Made by a program: the position numbers and the translations under genes. DNA of 64,000 bases, taken from NCBI RefSeq assembly GCF_001751245.1, contig NZ_LJGU01000116.1:22639-86638 (forward strand). The letters run 5' to 3'. Numbering within the stretch: position 1 is the stretch's first letter; each line of letters opens with the position of its first letter. The notes below the pieces were generated by a model. That model saw nothing but the letters and a program-made list of their open reading frames with translations. It was not told where the DNA came from and made no database searches. The stretch comes from Streptomyces oceani. GTDB lineage: Bacteria; Actinomycetota; Actinomycetes; Streptomycetales; Streptomycetaceae. This document shows positions 1 to 8,280 of this stretch, in pieces.

Positions 1-306
1 GCGCCGCACCACCTCCTGTACGGCCCATTCGGCGTCCTCGGCGGGGTGCGCCGCCTCGTCGTTCCAGCCGCGGTAGCGGTAGCGCAGGACATGCGCCGTC
101 AGCGACTCCTCCATGCCCGCTCTGGCGAGTCCGCGTGCCATCCGCAGTGCGGCCGCTGCCGCGATCGGCGAGGGGCGGCGGGCGCTGCGGGGTTCGCCCC
201 CGGGAAGCAGCAGGAGAACGCCGTGCGAAGCCCGACGTTCGCCCAGCGGCCGTCCCAACTTGGCGTCCCGGGGCGGCAGTCGTTCGGACGAAGCGTGCTG
301 GGCCAT
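1..306 (-). CDS. alpha/beta hydrolase, N-terminal part (runs off the left edge)
   Basis: Reading leftward from an ATG at 306, an open frame of 102 codons continues to the edge of the window without a stop. The segment has the look of a small actinobacterial alpha/beta hydrolase (dienelactone-hydrolase-like): a hydrophobic first strand (GVLLLLPGGEPRS, near residue 31) with the GG that often forms the oxyanion region, then an Ala/Arg-rich helix and a second strand (HVLRYRYRGWND). The nucleophile elbow and the other catalytic residues lie outside the window, so the family call rests on the first two strands only. It is divergent from add. Confidence 0.6.
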   Translation of the reverse strand, partial: MAQHASSERLPPRDAKLGRPLGERRASHGVLLLLPGGEPRSARRPSPIAAAAALRMARGLARAGMEESLTAHVLRYRYRGWNDEAAHPAEDAEWAVQEVVRR

Positions 307-453
307 GTCGGAACGATCCCAGAGGCGTGAGGGCTGCGGACCGGTGTGGTTGATCACTTTCCGGTAAAGCCGGCCCGGAGCGGCGGGGAGCGTGTGATCC
401 GGTGGCCCCGCGGTAGCCGGGCATCGCCTCCGCGGGCGATTCCCCGTGGATGT

Positions 454-465
454 CTACGCGCGTAG
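454..465. promoter_or_regulatory. CTACGCGCGTAG palindrome, predicted operator of add
   Basis: A perfect 12-base palindrome, CTACGCGCGTAG, lies 4 bases upstream of the predicted -10 box of add. The same palindrome occurs before the purine nucleoside phosphorylase gene (19649-19660), and a one-mismatch copy precedes deoC (15721-15732). Its recurrence at functionally linked genes supports an operator for a nucleoside-catabolism regulator. The regulator is not proven; the DeoR-family gene at 21928 is the nearest candidate. Confidence 0.65.
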
Positions 466-469
466 GAGC

Positions 470-475
470 TACAGT
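470..475 (+). promoter_or_regulatory. -10 box of a probable leaderless add promoter
   Basis: TACAGT fits the TANNNT -10 consensus and ends 6 bases before the ATG at 482. That spacing puts the transcription start at or next to the initiation codon, and no Shine-Dalgarno sequence precedes the ATG. No good -35 hexamer is seen at 447-452. The palindrome at 454-465 sits in the spacer. Confidence 0.5.
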
Positions 476-481
476 ACGGCA

Positions 482-1675
482 ATGACGAGCGAGACCCCGA
501 ACACCGTTCCCACTCCGGAGCAGATCCGCCGCGCTCCCAAGGCGCTGTTGCATGACCACCTCGACGGCGGTCTCCGTCCGGCCACGATCATCGAACTCGC
601 CCGGGAAACCGGCTACTCGGGACTCCCCGAGTCCGACGACGCCGACCGGCTCAACGCCTGGTTCCGGGAGTCCGCCGACTCCGGTTCGCTGGAGCGCTAC
701 CTGGAGACCTTCGCGCACACCTGTGCCGTGATGCAGACTCGGGACGCCCTCGTACGGGTCGCTGCCGAGTGCGCGGAGGACCTGGCGGCGGACGGGGTGG
801 TGTACGCGGAGGTGCGGTACGCCCCCGAACAACACCTCGAGCGCGGGCTCACGCTGGAGCAGGTCGTCGAAGCGGTGAACGAGGGCTTCCGCCTCGGCGA
901 GCGGCGGGCGCGCGCGGCTGGCAACCGTATCCGGGTGGGCGCGCTGCTCACGGCGATGCGGCACGCCGCGCGGGCGCTCGAGATCGCCGAGCTGGCCAAC
1001 GGCTATCGCGACCAGGGCGTCGTCGGCTTCGACATCGCGGGTGCGGAGGCGGGCTACCCTCCGACCCGGCACTTGGACGCGTTCGAGTTCCTGAAGCGGG
1101 AGAACAACCACTTCACCATCCACGCGGGTGAGGCGTTCGGCCTGCCCTCCATCTGGCAGGCGCTGCAGTGGTGCGGCGCGGACCGGTTGGGCCACGGCGT
1201 GCGGATCATCGACGACATCGACCCCGGCGGTGCCGCCGGTGCCGGGGCTGTGAGTGACGCCAAGTCGGGGGAGGTGCGCCTGGGGCGGCTGGCGGCGTAC
1301 GTACGGGACAAGCGCGTTCCGCTGGAGCTGTGCCCCAGTTCCAACCTGCAGACCGGCGCGGCCGCCTCGTACGCCGAGCATCCGATCGGACTGCTGCGGA
1401 GGCTGAACTTCCGGGCGACGGTGAATACCGACAACCGTCTGATGAGCGGCACCAGCATGAGCGCCGAGTTCGGTCATCTGGTGCGGACTTTCGGTTACAC
1501 CCTGGACGACATGCAGTGGTTCACCGTCAATGCGATGAAGTCCGCGTTCATCCCTTTCGATGAACGACTTGCGATGATCAACGAGGTGATCAAGCCCGGG
1601 TACGCCGAGCTGAAGGCGGAGTGGCTGTTCCATGCCGCGGCCCCGGACAACGGGCTGACCAGCGCTTCCGGCTAG
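482..1675 (+). CDS. add: adenosine deaminase
   Basis: Hydrolytic deamination of adenosine and deoxyadenosine to inosine and deoxyinosine, the entry to purine nucleoside breakdown. The 397-residue protein has the amidohydrolase metal ligands HDHLDG near residue 25, a central HAGEA motif, LELCPSSN and the late TDN motif ([10 protein letters not shown]). ATG 482 is preferred over an in-frame codon at 446 because homologues begin close to the metal motif and a -10 box lies 6 bases upstream of it. A Gly/Ala-rich loop before the last metal-site strands is usual for actinobacterial members. Its product feeds the phosphorylase at 18793-19623, whose promoter carries the same palindrome. Confidence 0.95.
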   Translation: MTSETPNTVPTPEQIRRAPKALLHDHLDGGLRPATIIELARETGYSGLPESDDADRLNAWFRESADSGSLERYLETFAHTCAVMQTRDALVRVAAECAEDLAADGVVYAEVRYAPEQHLERGLTLEQVVEAVNEGFRLGERRARAAGNRIRVGALLTAMRHAARALEIAELANGYRDQGVVGFDIAGAEAGYPPTRHLDAFEFLKRENNHFTIHAGEAFGLPSIWQALQWCGADRLGHGVRIIDDIDPGGAAGAGAVSDAKSGEVRLGRLAAYVRDKRVPLELCPSSNLQTGAAASYAEHPIGLLRRLNFRATVNTDNRLMSGTSMSAEFGHLVRTFGYTLDDMQWFTVNAMKSAFIPFDERLAMINEVIKPGYAELKAEWLFHAAAPDNGLTSASG

Positions 1676-1823
1676 CCACGACGCTCGGCGAGGAGATGCG
1701 GCACGGATCCCGGCTCGGGGTTCGGGCGTCATCCCCCGCGGTCGCGTCGTGCTTGTGACTCATGACGGATTGTGGCTACGTTCACGGGACTTGCCACCCC
1801 CGTCATAGAGGACGTAGTTAGTC

Positions 1824-2141
1824 ATGAAGCACGGAACGATCAAGACCCTCGGCGTGACCGCGCTCGGAGCCGCGTTCGCCGTGTCCGGCGCTGGCGCCGC
1901 CTCAGCCGCCGACCTCACCGGTCCCGTCGAGGACGTCACCGGAGGCACGGTCTCCGCCTCGCCGCTCAAGCAGCTGACGCCGGGCTCGGAGGCACCGCGT
2001 ACGCTCCCCGCCGAGGCGAACGGCGCGTCCGACGCGCGGAGCGGCCTGCCGGGGAACGTCTCCGCGGACGGTACCCAGCAGCTGCTGGGTGGCATTCCGC
2101 TGGCCGGTGGCCTGACCAACGGCGGTCTGACGAACGGCTGA
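1824..2141 (+). CDS. small secreted protein of unknown function
   Basis: A 105-residue protein with a classical Sec signal peptide: positive start (MKHGTIK), hydrophobic Ala/Gly core and a likely signal-peptidase cut after ASA near residue 29. The mature part is about 75 residues, Gly/Thr/Ser-rich, with a Gly-Gly/Asn-Gly repeat at the C-terminus (GGLTNGGLTNG) and no cysteine. A GAGGA ribosome site precedes the ATG. The pattern resembles short Streptomyces exported proteins with no known function. A strong hairpin follows at 2173-2210. Confidence 0.7.
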   Translation: MKHGTIKTLGVTALGAAFAVSGAGAASAADLTGPVEDVTGGTVSASPLKQLTPGSEAPRTLPAEANGASDARSGLPGNVSADGTQQLLGGIPLAGGLTNGGLTNG

Positions 2142-2172
2142 CGGCTCGTCGCGGTCGGCCCGCACCGGTCGC

Positions 2173-2210
2173 TCGGGGCCCCGTGGTGCTGAGGCACGGC
2201 GGGGCCCCGA
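2173..2210. terminator. strong GC hairpin after the secreted-protein gene
   Basis: TCGGGGCCCC at 2173-2182 pairs perfectly with GGGGCCCCGA at 2201-2210, with a further GTG/CAC pairing inside. It lies between convergent genes ending at 2141 and 2274, so it can end transcription from both sides. No U-tract is present, as is common in Streptomyces. Confidence 0.7.
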
Positions 2211-2273
2211 CACTGGTTTCGGTGCCGGCGCCGGGCACCGGCCTGCGCCTGTCACCGCCGGGTGCGCCGGTCG

Positions 2274-2471
2274 TCACCAGGCCGAGCGCTTGCCCTCCTC
2301 CGGCAGCAGAATCCACAGCGCGAGATAGAGCAGCACCTGTGGACCCGGAAGCAGGCAGGAGACCAGGAAGATCGCGCGCATCGTGGTCGGTTTGGTGCCG
2401 AAGCGGCGGGCGAGTCCCGCGCACACGCCACCAATCATCCGGTTGTCCTGTGGGCGGACCAGTGCGGTCAT
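2274..2471 (-). CDS. PspC-domain membrane protein
   Basis: A 65-residue protein with the phage-shock-protein C signature: RMIGGVCAGLARRFG near the start, followed by one hydrophobic segment (IFLVSCLLPGPQVLLYLALWILLPEE). PspC proteins sit in the cytoplasmic membrane and in some bacteria take part in envelope-stress sensing; here that role is inference. ATG 2471 is chosen because GGGAGG lies just upstream and the PspC motif follows directly; an earlier in-frame start at 2513 lacks a ribosome site. Confidence 0.85.
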   Translation of the reverse strand: MTALVRPQDNRMIGGVCAGLARRFGTKPTTMRAIFLVSCLLPGPQVLLYLALWILLPEEGKRSAW

Positions 2472-2539
2472 GATGTGCCTCCCGGCACGTTGTGGTGTGG
2501 CGGACACTTCCAACGTACGAGTGCCACGCAGGAGAGGCG

Positions 2540-3163
2540 TCAGACGAGCGAGCGATACCGACCCTGGAAGCTCTCGGGGGTGTGGACCGCGCCCTGCACG
2601 GCCCGCGTGCCGCCGCCTTGCTCCGCTGGCGGACGGCTCGCCGCCCCGGTACGTCGACTCGCCGCCCCGGTACCCCGATCCGCGGCCCCAGCCCCGGGGC
2701 CGACGGGCCCGGAGCGGGCCGCAGGGGTCGCCACGTGGCGCGACAGTCGCCCGCGGACGAACGGATAGACCAGCAGCTGGGCCAGCGCGATGCCGGTGAA
2801 GTGCAGGATCAGCGTGTCCACGTTGACCGTACGCCCGGGCACCCCCGCCTCAAGGACCCCGAAGGCGAGCGTGATCAGCAGGCCGGACAGGATCGTGTAC
2901 GTCGCCGTCCCGAGCAGCGGTTTGGACAACCGGCCGAGCACGATCGGCAGCAGCACGCCCAGCGGGGAGAGCAGCAGTAGTCCGCCGCCGATGTTCTCCA
3001 GCGCGGCTGTCGGCCCGGCGGCGAGGTCGGCCCGGATGGTGGCGAACGGATGCAGGTTGCTGGGGCAGACCCAGGGCACCGCACGCGGACGCAGCAACAT
3101 CCAACCGAGGGCCAGCGAATGCAGGACGAGCAGAGCGAAGCTCGCTGCGCGGATACGGGACAC
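2540..3163 (-). CDS. VanZ-family membrane protein
   Basis: About 207 residues with four to five predicted membrane helices and the VanZ layout: an N-terminal helix (SFALLVLHSLALGWMLLRP), a polar loop, a helix pair around GGGLLLLSPLGVLLPIV and a closing helix. The last 50 residues are a Gly/Ala/Arg-rich cytoplasmic tail. VanZ proteins are linked with low-level teicoplanin resistance, but most actinobacterial members have no assigned role. The start is uncertain: GTG 3163 is taken because the first helix begins right after it, GTG 3193 is possible, and neither has a clear ribosome site. Confidence 0.75.
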   Translation of the reverse strand: MSRIRAASFALLVLHSLALGWMLLRPRAVPWVCPSNLHPFATIRADLAAGPTAALENIGGGLLLLSPLGVLLPIVLGRLSKPLLGTATYTILSGLLITLAFGVLEAGVPGRTVNVDTLILHFTGIALAQLLVYPFVRGRLSRHVATPAARSGPVGPGAGAADRGTGAASRRTGAASRPPAEQGGGTRAVQGAVHTPESFQGRYRSLV

Positions 3164-3258
3164 GGAAACGCCGCCGTGGTCATGACGCTGCACGGGGAAA
3201 AGGACGTCACTCGGCGGACTCCGGTTCCGAGTCGGAGTGTGAGCCGCTACACGAACGG

Positions 3259-3924
3259 TCACGCCGTGGTGCCGGCGCTCGCCGCGTCCTTCGGCTCGTT
3301 GCGCAGCTGTGTTCCACAGGTGTAGCGCCGCAGTTCGGCGTCCTCGTCCTCCCGCGGACCGCCCAGCAGCACCGTGTTGTCGTTGTCGGCGGCGCCGGAC
3401 TCGGCGTAGGAGCACACGAGCTGCGCGAGGGCGTACGCCGGCAGCGTGTCCAGCGGCTCGCTCAGCCGGATCGTGCCGGTCGGGTCGTCCGCGGCAGGCT
3501 CCTCGACCAGTAGGTCGGAGGGCACCTTGCTCTCGAAACCGGCCGCCCGCTCCTGCTGGTCGGGCCGTTGCTGGAGTTGGTCGAGGAGCACCCGGGCGAA
3601 GTTGTGCCGGGTCTCCGGCAGCCGTACGAGCCGCTCGGCGGGCACGAGTCGGGAACCGCACAGCAGATAGATCCGTACGGGCGCGCGGCCCGGCCCCACC
3701 CCATTGCTCTCGTCCTCCGGGAGCACGCAGGCGGCCCGGGACGGCGCCGCTCCGGCGTCCACCGGGACGGAAGTGGACTGGATGCCGCACCCGCTCGCCG
3801 CCACCCCGAGGCCGGCGAGCACGGCCGCGAGAACTATGCCGGGACGGCGACGAGTGTGGCGATGGACGGGACGGGCGCCTCGGCGGTTCGTACGGCGATC
3901 GGCGCGACGTGGGAGGGAGATCAC
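3259..3924 (-). CDS. lipoprotein of the afsQ operon
   Basis: A 221-residue predicted lipoprotein. An Arg-rich N-terminus of about 28 residues leads into a hydrophobic segment and the lipobox GVAASGC, with Cys46 as the lipidation site. The rest is an extracytoplasmic domain with several cysteines (around RIYLLCGSRLV, LAQLVCSYAES and RRYTCGTQL). Its ATG overlaps the afsQ2 stop by four bases, so it is translationally coupled to the kinase. In S. coelicolor a lipoprotein gene occupies the same place in the afsQ locus. It may modulate the sensor, which is inference from context. Confidence 0.85.
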   Translation of the reverse strand: MISLPRRADRRTNRRGARPVHRHTRRRPGIVLAAVLAGLGVAASGCGIQSTSVPVDAGAAPSRAACVLPEDESNGVGPGRAPVRIYLLCGSRLVPAERLVRLPETRHNFARVLLDQLQQRPDQQERAAGFESKVPSDLLVEEPAADDPTGTIRLSEPLDTLPAYALAQLVCSYAESGAADNDNTVLLGGPREDEDAELRRYTCGTQLRNEPKDAASAGTTA

Positions 3925-5603
3925 GGCTGGCCTCCGTCGGTGTCCGGGCGGTCGGTACCCGGCGGGTGGTCACGCTGGTCGCGCGGGTGGCTCGTACCGG
4001 CATCGTCCGCGTCGGTGCGGTCCGCGTCGGCACTGTCCGCCCGCGAGCCGCCCTCCGCAGGGCCGTCGCCGTCGGCCGCCCCGTCGTTGTCGGCCGGTTC
4101 GCTGCCGTCCCGGGGCAGTCGCAGTGTGAACACCGCGCCGCCCTCCGACCCCTGGGCGTTCCGGGCGGTGATCTCGCCACCGTGGACGTGGGCGTTCTCC
4201 ATCGCGATGGACAGGCCCAGGCCGCTGCCCTCCGATCTGGGCCGGGAGGCGCTGGCCTTGTAGAAGCGGTCGAAGACGTGCGGCAGGACGTCCTCCGGGA
4301 TGCCCGGCCCGCGGTCGGCCACCTCGACCAGCAGCTCGCCCCGGCCGTCGGGCGCCTCAGTGGTGCGTACGGACACCCGCACCGGCGAACCGCCGTGCTT
4401 GAGCGCGTTCCCGATGAGGTTCGCCAGGATGACGTCCAGGCGTCGGGGATCGAGCCGCGCCATGATGCCCCGGTCCGCGTCCAGGTCGACGGCGTCCAGC
4501 CAGGCCCGGGCGTCGATGCAGGCTGTCACCTGGTCGGCCACGTCGACCGAGTCCAGGACGAGCTTGGCCGTGCCGGCGTCGAACCGGGTGACCTCCATCA
4601 GGTTCTCCACCAGGTCGCCCAGCCGTCGCGTCTCGCTGATCACCAGCCCGACCGCCGGGGCGATCAGCGGGTCCAGGTTCTCCTGCTCCTCCTCCAGCAC
4701 CTCCGTGACCGCCGAGATCGCGGTGAGCGGCGTACGCAGCTCGTGCGACATGTCGGCGACGAACCGCCGCGAGGACTCCTCCCGGCCGCTCAGCTCCGCG
4801 ACGCGCTTCTCCAGGGACTCCGCGGTCTCGTTGAAGGTACGGGAAAGCTCGGCGAGTTCGTCCGTGCCGGTGACCTTCAGCCGGGTGTCCAGCTTGCCCT
4901 CGCCCAGTCGCCGGGCGGCGTCCGCGAGTCGTCGTACGGGGCGCAGCACCCCGGTGGCCGCGGCCTGCGCCAGCAGCATGGCGCCGAGGAGTGCCACGGT
5001 GGTGGCGATGCCCAGCGACCAGGCCAGCGAGTTGAGGTCGTCACGCTCCGGCGCGAGCGACTTGAGCAGGTAACCGGTGGGTGCGGGCTGTTGCCCGACC
5101 AGCTTCCCGCCGCCGACCAGGTACGGTTCCCCGCCGAGCGTGATCCGCTGCCAGTAGAGGTGGTACGGGTAGGCGTTGGTCTCGGTGACCGGACGCTTCT
5201 GGTTCACCGCCGTGCGCAGCTTCCGCGGCACGTCCTCGTAGGTGAAGTCCTTCGCGCTGGAGGACACGGTGCAGCGCCTGCCGTCCTTGTCCTCACCCAA
5301 CAGCACCACGTCGTAGCTCTGCGTGGTACGCGCCATCCCCAGCGCGGCTTCGCGGAGTTGCTCGCAGTCGAACCGCCGTGGCAGCTTCCCGGCCCCGTCC
5401 TCCATGGTCTGGCGGAAGTCGTTCAGCGCGGCGTCCTGGGTACGGGTGAGGACGGCGTCCCGGTTCAGCCAGTACGCGATGCCGGAGGCGGACACCGCGG
5501 CGGTCAGCGCGACGAGCGCGAAGACGACGACGAGGCGCAGCCGAAGCGTCGGCAGGAGGCTCGCCACCCGGCCACGGAGACCGCCGGGTGGTTCGTCACT
5601 CAC
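3921..5603 (-). CDS. afsQ2: sensor histidine kinase AfsQ2
   Basis: A 560-residue two-component sensor. Order: N-terminal membrane helix (about 22-45), extracytoplasmic sensor region (46-190), second helix (191-216), HAMP linker (217-270), HisKA with phospho-accepting His287 in DMSHELRTP, and HATPase_c with NALKHG near 399, DRGPGIP near 430 and GSGLGLS near 459. The last 70 residues are an acidic Asp/Gly-rich tail. It overlaps afsQ1 by four bases and the lipoprotein gene by four bases, so the three form one operon. By comparison with S. coelicolor it phosphorylates AfsQ1, which controls antibiotic synthesis and nitrogen metabolism. Confidence 0.92.
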   Translation of the reverse strand: MSDEPPGGLRGRVASLLPTLRLRLVVVFALVALTAAVSASGIAYWLNRDAVLTRTQDAALNDFRQTMEDGAGKLPRRFDCEQLREAALGMARTTQSYDVVLLGEDKDGRRCTVSSSAKDFTYEDVPRKLRTAVNQKRPVTETNAYPYHLYWQRITLGGEPYLVGGGKLVGQQPAPTGYLLKSLAPERDDLNSLAWSLGIATTVALLGAMLLAQAAATGVLRPVRRLADAARRLGEGKLDTRLKVTGTDELAELSRTFNETAESLEKRVAELSGREESSRRFVADMSHELRTPLTAISAVTEVLEEEQENLDPLIAPAVGLVISETRRLGDLVENLMEVTRFDAGTAKLVLDSVDVADQVTACIDARAWLDAVDLDADRGIMARLDPRRLDVILANLIGNALKHGGSPVRVSVRTTEAPDGRGELLVEVADRGPGIPEDVLPHVFDRFYKASASRPRSEGSGLGLSIAMENAHVHGGEITARNAQGSEGGAVFTLRLPRDGSEPADNDGAADGDGPAEGGSRADSADADRTDADDAGTSHPRDQRDHPPGTDRPDTDGGQP

Positions 5604-6286
5604 GAGGGGGTGTCCAGCCGGTATCCGACTCCGCGCACCGTACGGATCAGCGTCGGGGACGACGGCACGTCCTCGACCTTCGCGCGCAGACGCTGCACGC
5701 AGGCGTCCACGAGCCGTGAGTCACCGAGGTAGTCGTGTTCCCACACCAGGCGCAGCAACTGCTGCCGGGACAGCGCCTGGCCCGGCCGCCGGCTCAGCTC
5801 CAACAACAACCGCAACTCGGTGGGCGTGAGTTGCAGATCCTCACCGCTCTTGGTCACGGTCATGGCCGCACGGTCGATGACGAGCGAGCCGAAGGAGGCG
5901 GAGTCGCTCGCCTCCCGTTCACCGCGCCGCATGACCGCGCGGATACGGGCGTCCAGCACCCTGCCGTTGACCGGCTTGACGACGTAGTCGTCCGCTCCCG
6001 ACTCCAGACCGACCACGACGTCGATGTCGTCGCTGCTGGCGGTCAGCAGGATGATCGGGAGTTGGTCGGTGCGGCGAATCCGGCGGCACACCTCGAAGCC
6101 GTTGATCCCGGGCAGCGCCAGATCGAGCACGATCAGGTCGGGCCGCTGCTCGCCGAGCAGCTTGAGACCGTCCTCGCCCGTCGCCGCGGTCACCACGCGG
6201 TGGCCCTGGCGGGACAGACCCATCTCCAGGGCGGTACGTACGGAGTTGTCATCCTCGATCAGCAACAGGAAAGCCACGCGCGCCAT
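5600..6286 (-). CDS. afsQ1: response regulator AfsQ1
   Basis: A 228-residue OmpR/PhoB-type regulator. The receiver domain shows IEDD (residues 10-13), phospho-acceptor Asp55 in LIVLDLALPG, switch Thr in LLTAS and the conserved Lys in VVKPV. The winged-helix domain (about 130-225) ends in RTVRGVGYRLD. It is the first gene of the afsQ operon and is divergent from sigQ. Known AfsQ1 targets carry GTnAC direct repeats with a 6-base gap, and such a repeat lies between this gene and sigQ (6380-6395). S. coelicolor AfsQ1 starts about three residues later, so the first three codons here may be extra. Confidence 0.93.
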   Translation of the reverse strand: MARVAFLLLIEDDNSVRTALEMGLSRQGHRVVTAATGEDGLKLLGEQRPDLIVLDLALPGINGFEVCRRIRRTDQLPIILLTASSDDIDVVVGLESGADDYVVKPVNGRVLDARIRAVMRRGEREASDSASFGSLVIDRAAMTVTKSGEDLQLTPTELRLLLELSRRPGQALSRQQLLRLVWEHDYLGDSRLVDACVQRLRAKVEDVPSSPTLIRTVRGVGYRLDTPS

Positions 6287-6379
6287 TCTGGCCTATCGCC
6301 CCCCGAGACTTCGACCGCGAGGGCGGGACAACCGCGCGTGACAACGGCCACTGATTCCGGATACGGCGCAACCGCGCTT

Positions 6380-6395
6380 GTGACAGCCCTGTGAC
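6380..6395 (+). promoter_or_regulatory. AfsQ1 box in the afsQ1-sigQ intergenic region
   Basis: GTGAC at 6380-6384 and GTGAC at 6391-6395 are separated by exactly six bases (AGCCCT). This matches the established AfsQ1 recognition pattern GTnAC-n6-GTnAC. The site is 94 bases upstream of afsQ1 and 86 bases upstream of sigQ, fitting direct control of sigQ and possibly autoregulation. Confidence 0.8.
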
Positions 6396-6481
6396 AGTCG
6401 GGGGACCCCGTCATGAAACTGGGCCGCCAGGATATTTCTCAGCAAGCAGGCGAACGGCCGGGTCCCAGAGGAGGGCGCGAG

Positions 6482-7303
6482 ATGAACACACTGCACAAGG
6501 CGACGAACAGCGCAGTCATTCACACGCGTCTGCACGTCTCGACGGTTCCCGCCACCCGGACCCGCGTATCAGGGGAGAGCGCGGGCCGGGTCGCCGAGAA
6601 GTCCGGTGTCACGGGCGGGCGGGGGTGCGCACGTGGCACCGGACGGCAACGTCCACCGCACATCAGCGCGGTGGAGAGCCCTGGGGGAGGGGCTCCGGGG
6701 GGAACACGGGGGAAGGGCGAGTACGGGGAGGCCGACGCCACGGGGGCGGCGCCGACGGACCGGTCGGAGGGGGCGGACGCCGAGACGGCGTTCACCGACT
6801 ACGTCCGAGAGCGCCGGGCCTCCCTGTACGCCACCGCCTATCACCTCACGGGGGACCGGTACGAGGCGGAGGATCTGCTACAGAGCGCGCTGTTCTCCAC
6901 TTACCGGGCGTGGGACAGGATTTCTGACAAGGCGGCCATCGGCGGCTATCTCCGCCGGACCATGACGAACCTGCACATCAGTGCCTGGCGGCGACGCAAG
7001 CTGAACGAGTATCCGACCGAGGAGCTTCCGGAGTCGCCGTCCGCCGACCACGACGCGATGCGCGGTACGGAACTGCGCACGGTGTTGTGGCAGGCGCTCG
7101 GTCGCCTTCCGGAGACCCAGCGGACGATGTTGGTGCTGCGCTACTACGAGGGCCGGACGGACCCGGAGATCGCCGAGATCATGAGCATCAGCATCGGCAC
7201 GGTGAAGAGCAGCATCTGGCGCTCGCTGCGTCGGCTGCGGGACGACGAGGTGCTCAGCTTCGGCCGGGACCAGGAGGAGTCCTTCGGCGAACTGGTCGCC
7301 TGA
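6482..7303 (+). CDS. sigQ: RNA polymerase sigma factor SigQ (SigE-like subfamily)
   Basis: A 273-residue extracytoplasmic-function sigma factor. The first 90 residues are an unstructured Gly/Arg/Thr-rich extension. Region 2 follows (FTDYVRERRASLYATAYHLT, with YEAEDLLQ), then region 4 (LPETQRTMLVLRYYEGRTDPEIAEI, with GTVKSSIWRSL). ATG 6482 is chosen for the AGGAGG ribosome site just upstream. It is divergent from afsQ1 across an AfsQ1 box, the same arrangement as in S. coelicolor, where SigQ counteracts AfsQ1 output. The disordered N-terminal extension is the least conserved-looking part. Confidence 0.88.
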   Translation: MNTLHKATNSAVIHTRLHVSTVPATRTRVSGESAGRVAEKSGVTGGRGCARGTGRQRPPHISAVESPGGGAPGGTRGKGEYGEADATGAAPTDRSEGADAETAFTDYVRERRASLYATAYHLTGDRYEAEDLLQSALFSTYRAWDRISDKAAIGGYLRRTMTNLHISAWRRRKLNEYPTEELPESPSADHDAMRGTELRTVLWQALGRLPETQRTMLVLRYYEGRTDPEIAEIMSISIGTVKSSIWRSLRRLRDDEVLSFGRDQEESFGELVA

Positions 7304-7364
7304 GGCCGGAAGGCACTCAGGTACACGGGGGAAACAGCGGGGGATACGGGGGATACGGGGGACG

Positions 7365-7408
7365 CGGAGCGGGTTCGGCCGGCGGGGGGGCCGGCGGAAC
7401 CCGCTCCG
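7365..7408. terminator. bidirectional terminator between sigQ and uridine kinase
   Basis: CGGAGCGGGTTC (7365-7376) pairs perfectly with GAACCCGCTCCG (7397-7408). Inside it a GCCGGC arm pairs across a G-run loop, with one mismatch between the two stems. It lies between convergent genes. The preceding bases (7327-7362) hold imperfect GGGGGATACG repeats. Confidence 0.75.
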
Positions 7409-7483
7409 TCCGTCTGTCCGGCGCGACCCGGAGGTACCTACGCCCGGGGCGCGCCCGGTCGCGTCCCGCCGCTGTCGGCCCGG

Positions 7484-8122
7484 TCAAGCCTCCACGGAGT
7501 CGCGTGGCCGCAGTCCGGTTATTCGTGCCATCGCCTCGTCCCGCCCGCACGGATACGCCCCCAGGTTCCGGTGCCGCTCCACGATCGCGCCCTCCGCGCG
7601 CAACAGGGCCCAGCCGCGGCGGATCAGGAACGGCACCGACTTCCGCCCCTCCCGTACGTCGCGCAACAGCCGCCGCCGGAAGGTGGCCAGCCGCCCGCGC
7701 CGCAGGCAGATCGCGTCGGCCAGCAGGCCCAGTTCGCCGCAGGCTTCGGCGATGTCCGCGGCGAAGATGCCCTCCGCCACGAACAGTCGGGCCTCGCCCA
7801 GGTCCAGATCCGTCGAGCCGGTACGCGAGCTGCTGGCGATGTCGTAGACGGGGACGGTCGTACGCCCGTCGGCGCAGAGTGCGCGTACGGCCGTCACCGC
7901 GGCGTCGGCGTCCCAGGACCCGGGGGCGTCCCAGTCGGTGCCGCCGCCCGGCAGCCGCGGCAGGGTCGGGTCGCCGTCCTCCTTGTAGAAGTCGTCGAGT
8001 CGCAGCACCGGCAGGCCGGCGCGCGCGGCGAGTCGGGTCTTTCCGGAGCCGGAGGGTCCGGTCAGCAGGATGACGCGGGCCGGTCGGGGTGCACGGTCGG
8101 GGGAGGCGGCGCTGGAGGTCAC
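7484..8122 (-). CDS. uridine kinase family protein
   Basis: A 212-residue P-loop kinase. The Walker A motif GPSGSGKT lies near residue 21 (VILLTGPSGSGKTRLAARAG), followed by LRLDDFYKEDGD, the substrate-side acidic motif of uridine kinases, and VPVYDIASSSRTG. Further on is FVAEGIFAADI. It would phosphorylate uridine or cytidine to the monophosphate using a nucleoside triphosphate, a pyrimidine salvage step that fits the nucleoside genes around it. GTG 8122 is taken because it leaves about 15 residues before the first strand. Confidence 0.82.
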   Translation of the reverse strand: MTSSAASPDRAPRPARVILLTGPSGSGKTRLAARAGLPVLRLDDFYKEDGDPTLPRLPGGGTDWDAPGSWDADAAVTAVRALCADGRTTVPVYDIASSSRTGSTDLDLGEARLFVAEGIFAADIAEACGELGLLADAICLRRGRLATFRRRLLRDVREGRKSVPFLIRRGWALLRAEGAIVERHRNLGAYPCGRDEAMARITGLRPRDSVEA

Positions 8123-8280
8123 GAGAGCCCATTGTCGGGCATGCCCACGCGCCTGGCACGGGGCCGTCCCCACCGGCTTCGGCGCGGGGTGTACGAGCCG
8201 CACGCGACGCGGTTCGTACGCGCCCGACCGCGGGCGCCGGCGGGGACGGTCGGTACGTCCCCGAGGCCGAGCGGGAGCCG

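Noticed and set aside
7317..8159. Long minus-strand frame overlapping the uridine kinase gene
   Set aside because: Its Arg/Pro/Gly-rich product resembles no protein, and the other frame of the same DNA encodes a clear P-loop kinase with a complete motif set.
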